This document shows, piece after piece, positions 9,601-17,175 of a stretch of DNA of 64,000 bases; position 1 is the first letter of the stretch, and the number at the start of each line of letters is the position of its first letter. The notes below the pieces were generated by a model, which was not told where the DNA came from, made no database searches, and saw only the letters and a list, made by a program, of their open reading frames with translations. The stretch lies in the NCBI GenBank assembly GCA_036502085.1, contig DASXZD010000030.1, positions 78,177 to 142,176 on the forward strand, in the 5' to 3' direction. The DNA comes from PALSA-505 sp036502085. GTDB lineage: Bacteria; Actinomycetota; Actinomycetes; Streptosporangiales; Streptosporangiaceae. A program made the translations under genes and the position numbers.

Positions 9601-10185
9601 CACCCCGCGCACCTGCTCGGCGACGGCTCCCGGCTGCCCGGCCGGTCCGGCAAGCTGGCCCGGCTGGAGGAACTCTGCGACGAGATCATCGCCGAAGGGG
9701 ATAAGGCGCTCTGCTTCACCCAGTACGCCGAGTTCGGCGCGATGCTCCAGCCGTACCTGGCGTCCCGGCTGGGCTGCCCGGTCCTGTACCTGCACGGCGG
9801 CACGGCCAAGAAACAGCGGGACGCGATGGTGGCCAGATTCCAGCAGGACCCGGAGCCTGCGGTCTTCCTGCTGTCGCTCAAGGCCGGCGGCACCGGCCTG
9901 AACCTCACCTCGGCCAGCCACGTGATCCATGTGGACCGCTGGTGGAATCCCGCGGTTGAGGATCAGGCGACCGACCGGGCGTTCCGCATCGGCCAGCGCA
10001 AGGACGTGCAGGTTCGCAAGTTCGTCTGCGTTGGCACGCTGGAGGAGCGGATCGACACGATGATTGAGGAGAAGAAGGCGCTCGCGGAGCGGATCGTGGG
10101 GACCGGAGAGAGCTGGCTGACCGAGCTGTCCGTGGCCGACCTGCGCCGGGTGATCGCGCTGGCCCCCGAGGCGGTGTCCGAATGA
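6679..10185 (+). CDS. SNF2-family DEAD/DEAH helicase with internal repeat tract
   Basis: 1168 residues. The poorly conserved N-terminal ~680 residues include a tract of ten GG-hexapeptides (about residues 148-207). The SNF2 ATPase core follows: Walker A DDMGLGKT near residue 711, Walker B DEAQN near 818, LTGTPVENRLSDLWSIMEF, then the C-terminal helicase domain (ALCFTQYAEFG, LSLKAGGTGLNLT, WWNPAVEDQATDRAFRIGQ). Such proteins are ATP-driven DNA translocases; the cellular role is not established. The start ATG 6679 has GGAG 8 nt upstream; an in-frame TTG at 6661 is weaker. The SWIM zinc-finger gene follows after 13 nt, a conserved pairing. Confidence 0.9.
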   Translation: MLVIHGLWAYGAAYLWAQDSQLPPAAPAPPAAPTRPARPSRPSRAPRPHPFAPDCTALARALATLPGPAADLVAEATDDELTLWLPSAPDAPHASPDLIRPPGETPAGPGRRRATLAAWRIPALAFDPAAALALLRALDEPREPADLGGLSDPGGLSDSGGLSDSGGLSDSGGPGDPGGPGDPGGPGDSGGPGDSGGPGDPGGLGDPGAFAGQLVPGGSVRFLAAVARLAADLSARGRVLPALRDEDERYAARWRPVLSGADAQRARELAAAMPPLCRAIAAEGAASAKLLTEALDALTDAAARARLAGPPLLPARRGRRPARIPVAERWAAALTAADPLVDVGTPEDEREAAALAAQLDAWHAAAQLPAGPVRTCFRLIEPEAPGPEAAAPDERSVELQAAGAGERLAEPAAHEGGQRADAERGRPAAATGAAGRADWRVEFALQSTDDPSLVMPATDVWQGASTAGLAAGIKHPEEELLAGLGRAARLFPELDAALHSAAPAAVALDTEGAFGFLRQAAPLLSGAGFGVLLPDWVRKSRLGLKLTTRSKTASAGSVTDPKFGLQDLVEFRYDLAVGDQSLDPGELAELARLKVPLVRLRGQWVELDDRHLRAALKFLERSQSGTMSAGDALLAGLHGAGLTGAGDDLPLVEVDADGWLGDLLSGQADRRLEPMKTPDGFRGELRPYQERGVAWLSFLGGLGLGAVLADDMGLGKTIAALCLIAHTMETDAAASPGEAAPSAPTLLVCPMSLVGNWEREAARFTPELKVHVHHGAGRLSGAELTQTLTAADLVITTYGVATRDREQLGAIGWARVVCDEAQNIKNHATRQARAVRGLPAAARIALTGTPVENRLSDLWSIMEFSNPGLLGPAEKFRQRYAIPIERSGDEEATERLRRITGPFMLRRLKTDKSIISDLPDKLEMKVWCNLTAEQASLYQATVTDMLARIEAAEEGIERRGLVLATMAKLKQVCNHPAHLLGDGSRLPGRSGKLARLEELCDEIIAEGDKALCFTQYAEFGAMLQPYLASRLGCPVLYLHGGTAKKQRDAMVARFQQDPEPAVFLLSLKAGGTGLNLTSASHVIHVDRWWNPAVEDQATDRAFRIGQRKDVQVRKFVCVGTLEERIDTMIEEKKALAERIVGTGESWLTELSVADLRRVIALAPEAVSE
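7120..7299 (+). repeat. Ten tandem 18-bp units inside the SNF2 gene
   Basis: Units of 18 bp (types GGCGGGCTCAGCGACTCT and GGCGGGCCGGGCGATCCT) repeat ten times without a frameshift. They encode GGLSDS/GGPGDP-type hexapeptides before the helicase core. Neighbouring units are identical or nearly so, implying recent slippage or recombination. Confidence 0.9.
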
Positions 10186-10198
10186 GCGGCACCCCGGC

Positions 10199-11059
10199 GT
10201 GAGCCAGAACGGCAGGCCAGACAGGAGATTCGGTCCCCCCTGGCCGGAGGCGTCCCGGCCGCTGCGGGTCGAGGGCGGCGTCCGGGCGCGCAGCAAGCGC
10301 GGCGCGATCGGCGAGCAGTGGTGGTCGCGCCGGTTCATCGGCGTGCTCGAGTCGTGGGGGATGAGCGGCAGGCTCGCCCGCGGCCGCAACTACGCCAGGT
10401 CCGGGCAGGTGCTCGGCTTCGAGCTGACCACCGGGTACGTGACCGCGCAGGTGCAGGGATCGCGGCCCCAGCCGTACCGGGTGCGCATCCAGGTGCTGCC
10501 GCTCACCGCCATGCAGTGGCGGCTGGTGGAACAGGCACTGGCCGCCCGTGCGCTGTTCCGCGCCAAGCTGCTGGCCGGCGAGATGCCGCACGAGATCGAA
10601 GAGGTCTTCGCCGACTGCGGCACGCCGCTGTTCCCGCGGTCGGCCACCGACCTGGAGATGTCCTGCTCCTGCCCGGACTGGGAAGTGCCGTGCAAGCACC
10701 TGGCGGCGGTCTGCTACGTGCTCGCGGAGGCGTTCGACGACGATCCGTTCGGCATGCTGGCCTGGCGCGGGCGGGGCCGGGAGGAACTGCTCACCGCGCT
10801 GCGCGGCATCGCGGCCGCGGCGCCCGATGAGCCTCGCCCGGTGATCGAGGTGGTCGACCGGCCGCTGGCCGAGGCCCTGGATGGCTTCTGGTCGCCGGGG
10901 CTGAGCCCGGCCCGGCTGCGGGCGATGCCCGCCGTGCCGGTGACCGCGCCCGACCTGCTGCTCCGCTCGTTCGAGCCGCCCGCGGTCGCCGTCCGGGGTC
11001 AAGACCTGGCCGACCTGCTCGCCCCGGCCTACCAGCGGCTGGCCGGCCAGGCCGAGTGA
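10199..11059 (+). CDS. SWIM zinc-finger domain protein
   Basis: 286 residues from GTG 10199. The SWIM motif CxCx(n)CxH is seen as SCSCPDWEVPCKH at about residues 154-167. The N-terminal part has WWSRRFIGVLESWGMSGRLARGR, typical of SWIM partners of actinobacterial SNF2 helicases. SWIM domains bind DNA or protein. The gene starts 13 nt after the SNF2 gene and was probably transcribed with it, so the pair may act as one complex. Function otherwise unknown. Confidence 0.85.
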   Translation: MSQNGRPDRRFGPPWPEASRPLRVEGGVRARSKRGAIGEQWWSRRFIGVLESWGMSGRLARGRNYARSGQVLGFELTTGYVTAQVQGSRPQPYRVRIQVLPLTAMQWRLVEQALAARALFRAKLLAGEMPHEIEEVFADCGTPLFPRSATDLEMSCSCPDWEVPCKHLAAVCYVLAEAFDDDPFGMLAWRGRGREELLTALRGIAAAAPDEPRPVIEVVDRPLAEALDGFWSPGLSPARLRAMPAVPVTAPDLLLRSFEPPAVAVRGQDLADLLAPAYQRLAGQAE

Positions 11060-11098
11060 TACGCACGATCACGGGTTATCGTCAGGGACGGGAGAGGC

Positions 11099-11932
11099 AT
11101 GACCACCAACGCCGACCAGATTGCCATGTGGAACGGCCCGGCAGGCGAGCGGCGGGCCAAGCATCCGGAGCGGACCGACGACCAGGTGCGGCGGCACACC
11201 GAGCACCTGCGCGCGGCCGCCGCCGTCGGTCCCCGCGACCTCGTGCTTGACGTCGGCTGCGGTACCGGGCAGACGACCAGGGACGCGGCCCGCGCCGCCA
11301 CCGAAGGCCGCGTGCTGGGCGTGGACCTGTCCGTGGTGATGCTGGAACAGGCCCGCAGGCTCAGTGCCGAGGAGGGGCTCGGCAACCTCACCTTCGAGCG
11401 CGCCGACGCCCAGGTGCACCGCTTCGCGCCCGAGCAGTTCGACCTGGCGATCAGCCGGTTCGGGGTGATGTTCTTCGACGACCCGGTCGCCGCGTTCACC
11501 AACATCGGGCGGGCGCTGCGCCCGGGGGCGCGGCTGGCGATGATGGTCTGGCAGGCCCGTGAGCTCAACGAGTGGACGCTGGAGATCCGCCGGACGCTGG
11601 CCGGGAGCCCGGAGATGCCCGACCTCCCGGCTACCGGGCACCCGTACACCCTCGCCGATCCCGGCACCGTGCGGGAGATCCTCGGCGCGGCCGGCTTCGC
11701 CGAGGTCAGCCTGGCCGACGTGCACGAGCCCGCCTACTACGGCCCGGACCCCGCCGCCGCCCGCGAGATCGTGCTCAGCCTGCCGACCGCGACTGACATC
11801 CTGGCCGAGCTAGACCAGGCACAGACCGCCGGCGCGCTGGACCGGCTGAATGCCAGCCTCGCCGCCCACGACAACGGCCAGGGCGTATGGTTCGACTCCC
11901 GCGCCTGGATCATCACCGCCCGCCGCCGCTAA
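11099..11932 (+). CDS. Class I SAM-dependent methyltransferase
   Basis: 277 residues. SAM-binding motif I is VLDVGCGTGQTT at about residues 49-60, motif II region is RVLGVDLSVVMLEQA, and the motif III/IV region is FDLAISRFGVMFFDD. The layout (NADQIAMWNGPAGERR at the start) matches UbiE/Methyltransf_11-type enzymes. Substrate unknown. It begins 39 nt after the SWIM gene with GGGAGAGGC upstream of the ATG and may belong to the same transcript. Confidence 0.85.
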   Translation: MTTNADQIAMWNGPAGERRAKHPERTDDQVRRHTEHLRAAAAVGPRDLVLDVGCGTGQTTRDAARAATEGRVLGVDLSVVMLEQARRLSAEEGLGNLTFERADAQVHRFAPEQFDLAISRFGVMFFDDPVAAFTNIGRALRPGARLAMMVWQARELNEWTLEIRRTLAGSPEMPDLPATGHPYTLADPGTVREILGAAGFAEVSLADVHEPAYYGPDPAAAREIVLSLPTATDILAELDQAQTAGALDRLNASLAAHDNGQGVWFDSRAWIITARRR

Positions 11933-11940
11933 CCCCCGGG

Positions 11941-12000
11941 CCCGTGCCCGTCCCGGCTCCCGTGCCCGTCCCGGTTCCCGTGCCCGTCCCGGTTCCCGTG
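11941..12000. repeat. Intergenic 18-bp tandem repeat (about 3.3 units)
   Basis: Units CCCGTGCCCGTCCCGGYT at 11941-11958, 11959-11976 and 11977-11994, with a partial fourth, directly after the methyltransferase stop. The period is the same as that of the SNF2 tract although the sequence differs. From 12003 to 12270 I see no convincing gene; a 22-codon frame at 12132-12200 has no recognisable similarity. Confidence 0.85.
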
Positions 12001-12270
12001 CCTCCGCTCTCACGCCCGCCCCTCAGCTCCCGCGCCCCACGCTCACTCTTCACCCCACCTGCCCCATTCGTCGCTCACTTCCCGCGCGCATTCGCACGGG
12101 AAGAACATCGCTGTGAATTCGCTGTTGCTCTATGACCGTCGATGTCACTCTGCTGTTCTTCAGCCGGGCGGGACCGGGCACCACGGAGATGCTGGAGTGA
12201 GCAGTGATCTCGGTGGGTCGGCCGGGTTAGCGGGGTTGGGGTTGGCGGACAGGAATCGGCTGACCGGTGG

Positions 12271-14889
12271 CTAGCCGACTACGTTGACGATGCGGCCAGG
12301 GACCACGATCACTTTCTCTGGGGAGCGGCCGGCCAGGTGGGCGCGGACGTATTCGGTGCCTAGGGCGGCCCGCTCCAGCTCGGCCGGGGTGGCGTCGCTG
12401 GCGACCGTCAGGCGGCCCTTGACCTTGCCGTTGATCTGGCAGGCGATCTCGACCGTCTCGGTGGCCAGCAGGCTCTCGTCCGGCACCGGCCAGGCCGCGG
12501 TCCAGGCCCGTTCGCCGGTGAACTGGTAGTACACCTCGCTGGCAACGTGCGGCGCGAACGGCAGCAGCAGGGAGGCCAGCGTGGTCAGCGCCTCGGCCGC
12601 TACCGCGGTGCTGACGCCGTCCCTGACCGCCGTGCCGCACTCGTTCAGCAGCTTCATCAGCGCGGCGATCGCGGTGTTGAAGGCGAACGTGCCGTCCAGG
12701 TCGCGGGTGACCTGGCTGATCGCGACCGCGCAGGCCCGCCGCAGGGCCAGGTCATGCCCATGGTCGACCCAGACGCCCGGCGTGCCGGATGGCGCCGCCT
12801 CGGCCGCCACGTCGGCTCCCGCCTCGGCCGCCGCTTCGACTGTCACGTCGGCCCCCGCTTCGACCGCGGCCTTAACCTCGGCGGTCAGCCGCCATAGCCG
12901 GTGCAGGAACCGGTAAGGGCCCTCCATGCCCCGGTCCGACCAGTCCGCGTCCTGATGCGGCGGCCCGATGAACAGGACGTAGCAGCGGGCGGCGTCAACG
13001 CCGTACCGCTCGATGTAGGCCTGCGGCGAGACGCTGTTGCCCTTGGACTTGGAGATCTTCGCTCCGTCCTTGGTGATCATCCCCTGGGCAAACAGCCTGG
13101 TGAACGGCTCCTGCATGGTCAGGTGGCCCAGGTCGGCCAGCGCCTTGACCAGGAACCTGGCGTACAGCAGGTGCAGGATGGCGTGCTCCCGGCCGCCGAT
13201 GTACTGGTCGGCCGGCATCCAGGCCGCGATCGCGTCCGCACCCCAAGGCGCGGTGTCGTTGTGCGGGTCGCAGTACCGCAGGTAGTACCAGGACGAGTCC
13301 ACGAACGTGTCCATCGTGTCCGTCTCTCTGCGGGCGGCACCGCCGCAGCCCGGGCAGGATGTGGTCACCCAGTCGTCCGCCCCGGCCAGCGGCGAGCGGC
13401 CCTGCGGCGCGTAGTCGGTGATGTCGGGCAGCCGGACCGGCAGTTCGCCCTCGGGCACCGGCACCGGGCCGCAGGCGTCGCAGTACACGATCGGGATCGG
13501 GCAGCCCCAGTAGCGCTGCCGGGACAGCAGCCAGTCGCGCAGCCGGTAGGTCACCGTCGGCTCACCGTGGCCGGTCTCGGCCAGCCAGCCGGTGATCGCC
13601 TGCTTGGCCGCGTCGATGCCCAGCCCGTCCAGGCTCAGCCCGGCGGCCGGGCCGGCGGGCGGGCTGGCGCTGTTGATGGCCGGGCCGTCGCCGGTGTACG
13701 CCCGGCCCGTCCAGTCTGGCGGCGGCTGCACGGTGCGGATGACCGGCAGGCCGAAGGCCTCGGCGAACTCCCAGTCCCGCTCGTCCTGGCCGGGCACCGC
13801 CATGATCGCCCCGGTGCCGTAACCGGTCAGCACGTAGTCGGCGATGAAGACCGGGACGGCCCGGCCGGTGGCCGGGTTCACCGCGTGCGTGCCGGTGAAG
13901 ACGCCGGTCTTGTCCCTGGCCTCGGCCTGCCGCTCCAGCTCGGACTTGGACGCGGCCTGCGACTGGTAGGCGGCCACCGCCTCCTTGGGTGACCGGTGGC
14001 CGCCCGTCCAGCGGGGATCGGTCCGGGCAGGCCACGCTCTGGCGGTCAGCGCGTCCACCAGCGGGTGCTCGGGCGCCATGACCACGTAGGTAGCGCCGAA
14101 CACGGTGTCGGGCCTGGTGGTGAAGACCCTGATCGCGCCGCTATCGGCGGCGAAATCGATGTACGCGCCCTCCGACCGGCCGATCCAGTTGCGCTGCATG
14201 GTTTTCACGCTGTCCGGCCAGTCCAGCGGATCCAGGTCGGCCAGCAGGCGGTCGGCGTACCGGGTGATGCGGAAGAACCACTGTTCCATCTGGCGCATCA
14301 CCACCTCCGTGCCGCACCGTTCGCACCGGCCGTCGACCACCTGCTCGTTGGCCAGCACGGTCGCGTCGCGGCGGCACCAGTTCACCGCCGCGCTCTTGCG
14401 GTAGGCCAGCCCCGCCCGGTACAGCTGCAGGAAGATCCACTGGGTCCAGCGGTAGTAGGCCGGGTCGTTCGTGCTGAACTCCCTGGTCCAGTCGATCGAG
14501 ACGCCCCACGACCTGAACTGCTCGCGGAACGACGCGATCGACTCCTCGGTGGTGACCTGCGGGTGCTTGCCGGTCTTGATCGCGTGATTCTCGGCGGGCA
14601 GCCCGAACGCGTCGAAGCCCATCGGATGCAGCACGTACCGGCCCTGCCGTCGCCAGAAGTGGGCTACCGCGTCCCCGACCGCGTAGTTCTTCAGGTGGCC
14701 GACATGCGGCTCACCGCTCATGTACGGCAGCATCTCCAGCACGTAGGCGTGCCGCCGCCCGGCCGTGTCGTTGCTGACCTCCCAGGAATGCTCGCGGTCC
14801 CATACGCCCTGCCACCGCGCCTCGATCGCGTGCGGGTCGAACTCCTCGAACATCGGAAATTCCGGTATCGCTGCGTCGCTGCTCATCAT
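12271..14889 (-). CDS. leuS: Leucyl-tRNA synthetase
   Basis: 872 residues, class I synthetase charging tRNA-Leu. The HIGH-type motif is PHVGHLKNYAVGD near residue 60; the KMSKS motif is GAKISKSKGNSVSP. The CP1 editing domain lies between (ATYVVMAPEHPLVDALT, the TGAIMAVPGQDERD region). A zinc-type cysteine motif is seen as WCRRDATVLANEQVVDGRCERCG. An odd Ala/Glu-rich repeat (EAGADVTVEAAAEAGADVAA) sits in the C-terminal anticodon-binding region. The start is ATG 14889 (or 14886) with GAGGTGG close upstream. A leader peptide and terminator upstream imply leucine-dependent attenuation. Confidence 0.95.
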   Translation of the reverse strand: MMSSDAAIPEFPMFEEFDPHAIEARWQGVWDREHSWEVSNDTAGRRHAYVLEMLPYMSGEPHVGHLKNYAVGDAVAHFWRRQGRYVLHPMGFDAFGLPAENHAIKTGKHPQVTTEESIASFREQFRSWGVSIDWTREFSTNDPAYYRWTQWIFLQLYRAGLAYRKSAAVNWCRRDATVLANEQVVDGRCERCGTEVVMRQMEQWFFRITRYADRLLADLDPLDWPDSVKTMQRNWIGRSEGAYIDFAADSGAIRVFTTRPDTVFGATYVVMAPEHPLVDALTARAWPARTDPRWTGGHRSPKEAVAAYQSQAASKSELERQAEARDKTGVFTGTHAVNPATGRAVPVFIADYVLTGYGTGAIMAVPGQDERDWEFAEAFGLPVIRTVQPPPDWTGRAYTGDGPAINSASPPAGPAAGLSLDGLGIDAAKQAITGWLAETGHGEPTVTYRLRDWLLSRQRYWGCPIPIVYCDACGPVPVPEGELPVRLPDITDYAPQGRSPLAGADDWVTTSCPGCGGAARRETDTMDTFVDSSWYYLRYCDPHNDTAPWGADAIAAWMPADQYIGGREHAILHLLYARFLVKALADLGHLTMQEPFTRLFAQGMITKDGAKISKSKGNSVSPQAYIERYGVDAARCYVLFIGPPHQDADWSDRGMEGPYRFLHRLWRLTAEVKAAVEAGADVTVEAAAEAGADVAAEAAPSGTPGVWVDHGHDLALRRACAVAISQVTRDLDGTFAFNTAIAALMKLLNECGTAVRDGVSTAVAAEALTTLASLLLPFAPHVASEVYYQFTGERAWTAAWPVPDESLLATETVEIACQINGKVKGRLTVASDATPAELERAALGTEYVRAHLAGRSPEKVIVVPGRIVNVVG

Positions 14890-14982
14890 CGCCACCTCGC
14901 TGTTTCGCTGCGCCCGGCCGGCTGGGTCTGCTCGGTACCGGCGCATGTCCTGGATGGAGTCGCAAGTCGCCTTTTGGGCATG

Positions 14983-15005
14983 AAAAAACCCCTCCGGGGA
15001 GGGGT
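14983..15005 (-). terminator. Intrinsic terminator in the leuS leader (attenuator)
   Basis: On the minus strand the RNA reads ACCCCTCC, loop, GGAGGGGT and then six T residues (14983-14988). The stem arms span 14988-14995 and 14998-15005. A true U6 tract is rare in this genome type. It ends about 94 nt before the leuS start and about 20 nt after the leader-peptide stop, where an attenuator belongs. Confidence 0.85.
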
Positions 15006-15006
15006 C

Positions 15007-15044
15007 GCCGTGCTGTCGCCTTCGGTCAGGCGCGCCAGCACGGC
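15007..15044 (-). promoter_or_regulatory. Upstream hairpin of the leuS leader overlapping the leader ORF
   Basis: Perfect 9-bp stem: + strand GCCGTGCTG (15007-15015) pairs with CAGCACGGC (15036-15044). An inner stem CGCCT (15017-15021) / AGGCG (15028-15032) extends it. The 5' arm on the RNA is inside leader codons 10-13 and the leader stop lies in the loop, so ribosome position decides whether it forms. Confidence 0.75.
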
Positions 15045-15073
15045 TTGGTAAGGAGCAGCGGGAATGTACGCAT
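15026..15073 (-). CDS. leuS leader peptide MRTFPLLLTKPCWRA
   Basis: A 15-codon frame, ATG 15073 to TGA 15026-15028, too short for routine gene calling. Codons 6-8 are CTG CTC CTT, three consecutive leucines, directly ahead of a hairpin and a U6 terminator upstream of leucyl-tRNA synthetase. This is the signature of ribosome-mediated transcription attenuation. There is no ribosome site. A TAAACT -10 box ends 6 nt before the ATG, so the message is probably leaderless, as is common for actinobacterial leader peptides. Leucine starvation should stall the ribosome here and raise leuS expression. Confidence 0.8.
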   Translation of the reverse strand: MRTFPLLLTKPCWRA

Positions 15074-15079
15074 GAGGCA

Positions 15080-15108
15080 AGTTTAGCCGGCCGCCGCCGT
15101 CATGCCCA
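15080..15108 (-). promoter_or_regulatory. leuS promoter (TGGGCA-N17-TAAACT)
   Basis: Minus-strand -35-like TGGGCA at 15103-15108, a 17-nt spacer and -10 TAAACT (TANNNT) at 15080-15085. Transcription would begin at or next to the leader-peptide ATG (15073). Confidence 0.65.
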
Positions 15109-15165
15109 TCTGGTTACCGGTCCATTACGGAGGGAAAGGATGCCAGAATTGGCCGAGAGGGAGTG

Positions 15166-15501
15166 ATGATGGACCAGGAAAGCATGCGCGAAGTACCTGC
15201 GGCCGATGTACCGGATCGTGCCTATCTGGTGGACGTGCGGGAGAACGACGAGTGGGCGGCGGGTCATGCGCCTGATGCGCAGCACATCCCGCTCGGCTTG
15301 CTCGCCAGCCGGTGCGGCGAGATCCCGCAGGACCGTGAGCTCTACGTGATCTGCAAGTCGGGCGGACGCTCGGCGCACGCCACCCAAGTGCTGAACGCCG
15401 GCGGCTGGCAGGCGGTGAACGTCGCCGACGGCATGCTCGGCTGGGAGTCTGCGGGCCGGCCGATGCACAGCGAGTCGGGCGGGCCGCCGTTCGTCGCCTG
15501 A
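15166..15501 (+). CDS. Single-domain rhodanese-like protein
   Basis: 111 residues. The active-site loop CKSGGRS (catalytic Cys near residue 61) and the substrate-side motif VDVRENDEWAAGHAPDA are intact, as is VADGMLGWESAG near the end. It is a sulfur-carrier or thiosulfate sulfurtransferase-type protein, cytoplasmic and without a signal peptide. GTG 15163, ATG 15166 and ATG 15169 are consecutive in frame; GAGAGGGAG lies just upstream and favours one of the ATGs. It is a single gene, divergent from leuS. Confidence 0.85.
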   Translation: MMDQESMREVPAADVPDRAYLVDVRENDEWAAGHAPDAQHIPLGLLASRCGEIPQDRELYVICKSGGRSAHATQVLNAGGWQAVNVADGMLGWESAGRPMHSESGGPPFVA

Positions 15502-15526
15502 TCCGCGAGGCTTATCCAAGCCCGGC

Positions 15527-15544
15527 CGGGCCGTCAGCGGCCCG
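15527..15544. terminator. Stem-loop between convergent genes
   Basis: CGGGCCG (15527-15533), loop TCAG, CGGCCCG (15538-15544). It lies after the rhodanese stop and overlaps the last codons of the convergent gene. Confidence 0.55.
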
Positions 15545-16271
15545 CGTGGGTCTCCACCTGATCGCGGATCCGCAGCATCACGCTGCTCGCGCTCTTCGCC
15601 GACTCGGTAACCGACTGCTGGCTGCCGGGCAGGATGACCATGATGCCGACCGTGGAGTTCGTCGACCACTGGCAGATGGCCTCGGTGCTGCCGGTGCCGC
15701 ATGCGGCGGTGCCGCCGTGCGATCCGGGGTTGACGTTCGAGACCTTCAGGCCGGGGCCGTTCGTGAGCGCCACCTGCACGTTGAACGAGCCGTTGAACCC
15801 GATGAACCCGAGGGTCTCGCCGTCGCCGAGCGCATAGACGGCGCTGACCGTTGACGTCAGCGTGCCGAAGTTCGGCAGGCTGGTCACGTCGGACCTGAAC
15901 TTGGTGACCAGGGCACCGAGGGCGGACTGGGCGGCCGGGCTGGTATCACGGCTCAGGCCCGCGACGGTCTGCGGTGCGGTCAGCGTCCACTTGGTCTTCT
16001 TGTTCAGCACGAAGACGAAGACGCCCGCGATGATGACCACCGCGATGACAATCCCGGCCGTGATCGCGAGCCGCTGGCGGAGCAGGTGCGGCGGCCGCGG
16101 CATGTGCCTGTCGTCAGGGTCAGGCTCCTGGCGGCCGCGCGGTGCCCCGTATCCAGGCTCGGCGGGCCCGTATCCAGGCTCGCGCGTCCCGTAGTTGGGG
16201 TCGGAGGTCCGGTAGCCGGGCTCGCTCGCCGTGCCGCGAGAATCGTCCGGGGGTGGAGTCCATCCGCTCAT
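15534..16271 (-). CDS. Membrane-anchored protein with extracytoplasmic domain, unknown function
   Basis: 245 residues from ATG 16271 (MSGWTPPPDDSRG). The N-terminal ~70 residues are polar and repetitive (EPGYG units). One transmembrane helix follows (LAITAGIVIAVVIIAGVFVFVL, about residues 75-96) and then a ~145-residue domain presumably outside the cell. That domain has two Cys (AACGTGSTEAICQW) that could form a disulfide. A longer in-frame start at 16412 adds sequence without the family's usual features. No known function recognised. Confidence 0.7.
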   Translation of the reverse strand: MSGWTPPPDDSRGTASEPGYRTSDPNYGTREPGYGPAEPGYGAPRGRQEPDPDDRHMPRPPHLLRQRLAITAGIVIAVVIIAGVFVFVLNKKTKWTLTAPQTVAGLSRDTSPAAQSALGALVTKFRSDVTSLPNFGTLTSTVSAVYALGDGETLGFIGFNGSFNVQVALTNGPGLKVSNVNPGSHGGTAACGTGSTEAICQWSTNSTVGIMVILPGSQQSVTESAKSASSVMLRIRDQVETHAGR

Positions 16272-16472
16272 CTTGGCCAGTACTCCGTTCAGCAGGTCGC
16301 GATGGGCGATCGTCTCGCAGGTGAGCAGAATGCCAGCGCCGCAGCGCAACCCGACGTCACGAACGCTGACGTCCCTCGCTAATGGTACAAAAACGAGTAT
16401 CAGCGGGCACAATGGTCAGATCTGAATCACCCACCCCCGCTGCACATGCTTGATCGCTTAACGTAAAGGCAG

Positions 16473-16746
16473 CTAAGACATACCCAGCCGCGCCCGGCCA
16501 AACACCGCGTGGCCTGCGGTAACTGCGAAAGTCTCGGCGCTGGCGGAATGGGCGCGCGGGAAGGGACTGGCCGGGACCCTGGTCTGGCAGGCCGGCCGCC
16601 ACGCCCTCGGCGCGCTCGGCGCGAGCACCCTCGTGATCGTCGCCGATCCCGGCTACCACGCCATCCGGATCTACCGCTCGGTCGGTTTCTCGGATCGTGA
16701 GATCCAGACGGCACTCGAGCGCGATCCGGCCCTCCCGCGACCCTGA
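16473..16746 (+). pseudogene. Remnant of a GNAT N-acetyltransferase (C-terminal part)
   Basis: A start-less open frame translates to ...VSALAEWARGKGLAGTLVW, then ASTLVIVADPGYHAIRIYRSVGF, then SDREIQTALERDPALPRP and a stop at 16744-16746. The alternation of a helix, a strand (TLVIVAD) and the (I)YRSVGF ending is the C-terminal motif of GNAT enzymes. No start codon or acetyl-CoA loop is present upstream (in-frame stop near 16468), so the N-terminal half has been lost. 16272-16470 shows no other gene. Confidence 0.6.
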
Positions 16747-16760
16747 GGTCGCCCGGTTCG

Positions 16761-17078
16761 TCAGGCCGGCCAGCGGCAGCCGGTGATCTGACCGTCGGTG
16801 ATGGTCACGCGGGCGGCCGGCGTATCCGCATCGCGCCAGACCGTGTAGTCACCGGTCGGCAGATCCGGGTAGACGGCGGCGTAGCGGACCGATGAGCCGG
16901 CCCGGCGCTCGCGGACCTGAGAATGAGTGCGCCTGGCGTCAGGCGCACCGTTCAGGCTGATCTCGATCTCACGGCCGTCCAGGTCCGCCGGCGTGTGAAG
17001 GATAAGAGCGTCCTGGCCGGTGCCGAGGTCGAGCATCACGGTGCCCGCCCCAGAGGGCGCTGGGATTGTCTCAGACAT
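16761..17078 (-). CDS. Small hypothetical protein, probable beta-sandwich
   Basis: 105 residues, soluble and without a signal peptide. Regular strand-like stretches (GTVMLDLGTGQDALILHT, REIEISLNGAP, RYAAVYPDLPTGDYTVW, ARVTITDGQITGCRWPA) suggest an Ig-like or carboxypeptidase-regulatory-like fold. The phrase LPTGDYTVWRD is typical of such modules. Function unknown. It lies just downstream of the DUF4331 gene on the same strand, about 100 bp away. Confidence 0.65.
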   Translation of the reverse strand: MSETIPAPSGAGTVMLDLGTGQDALILHTPADLDGREIEISLNGAPDARRTHSQVRERRAGSSVRYAAVYPDLPTGDYTVWRDADTPAARVTITDGQITGCRWPA

Positions 17079-17175
17079 GACTGCGGCTTTCGGTAGATGC
17101 GTGTCGTGGCAGGTAGCGCCGCCAGGCGCCGGCGGGAGCAGCCACTGCCCCGCCGGCGTCAGGCCACGCCGGAGA

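Noticed and set aside
7900..10389. 829-codon minus-strand frame across the SNF2 gene
   Set aside because: Antisense shadow; the SNF2 motifs on the + strand are unambiguous.
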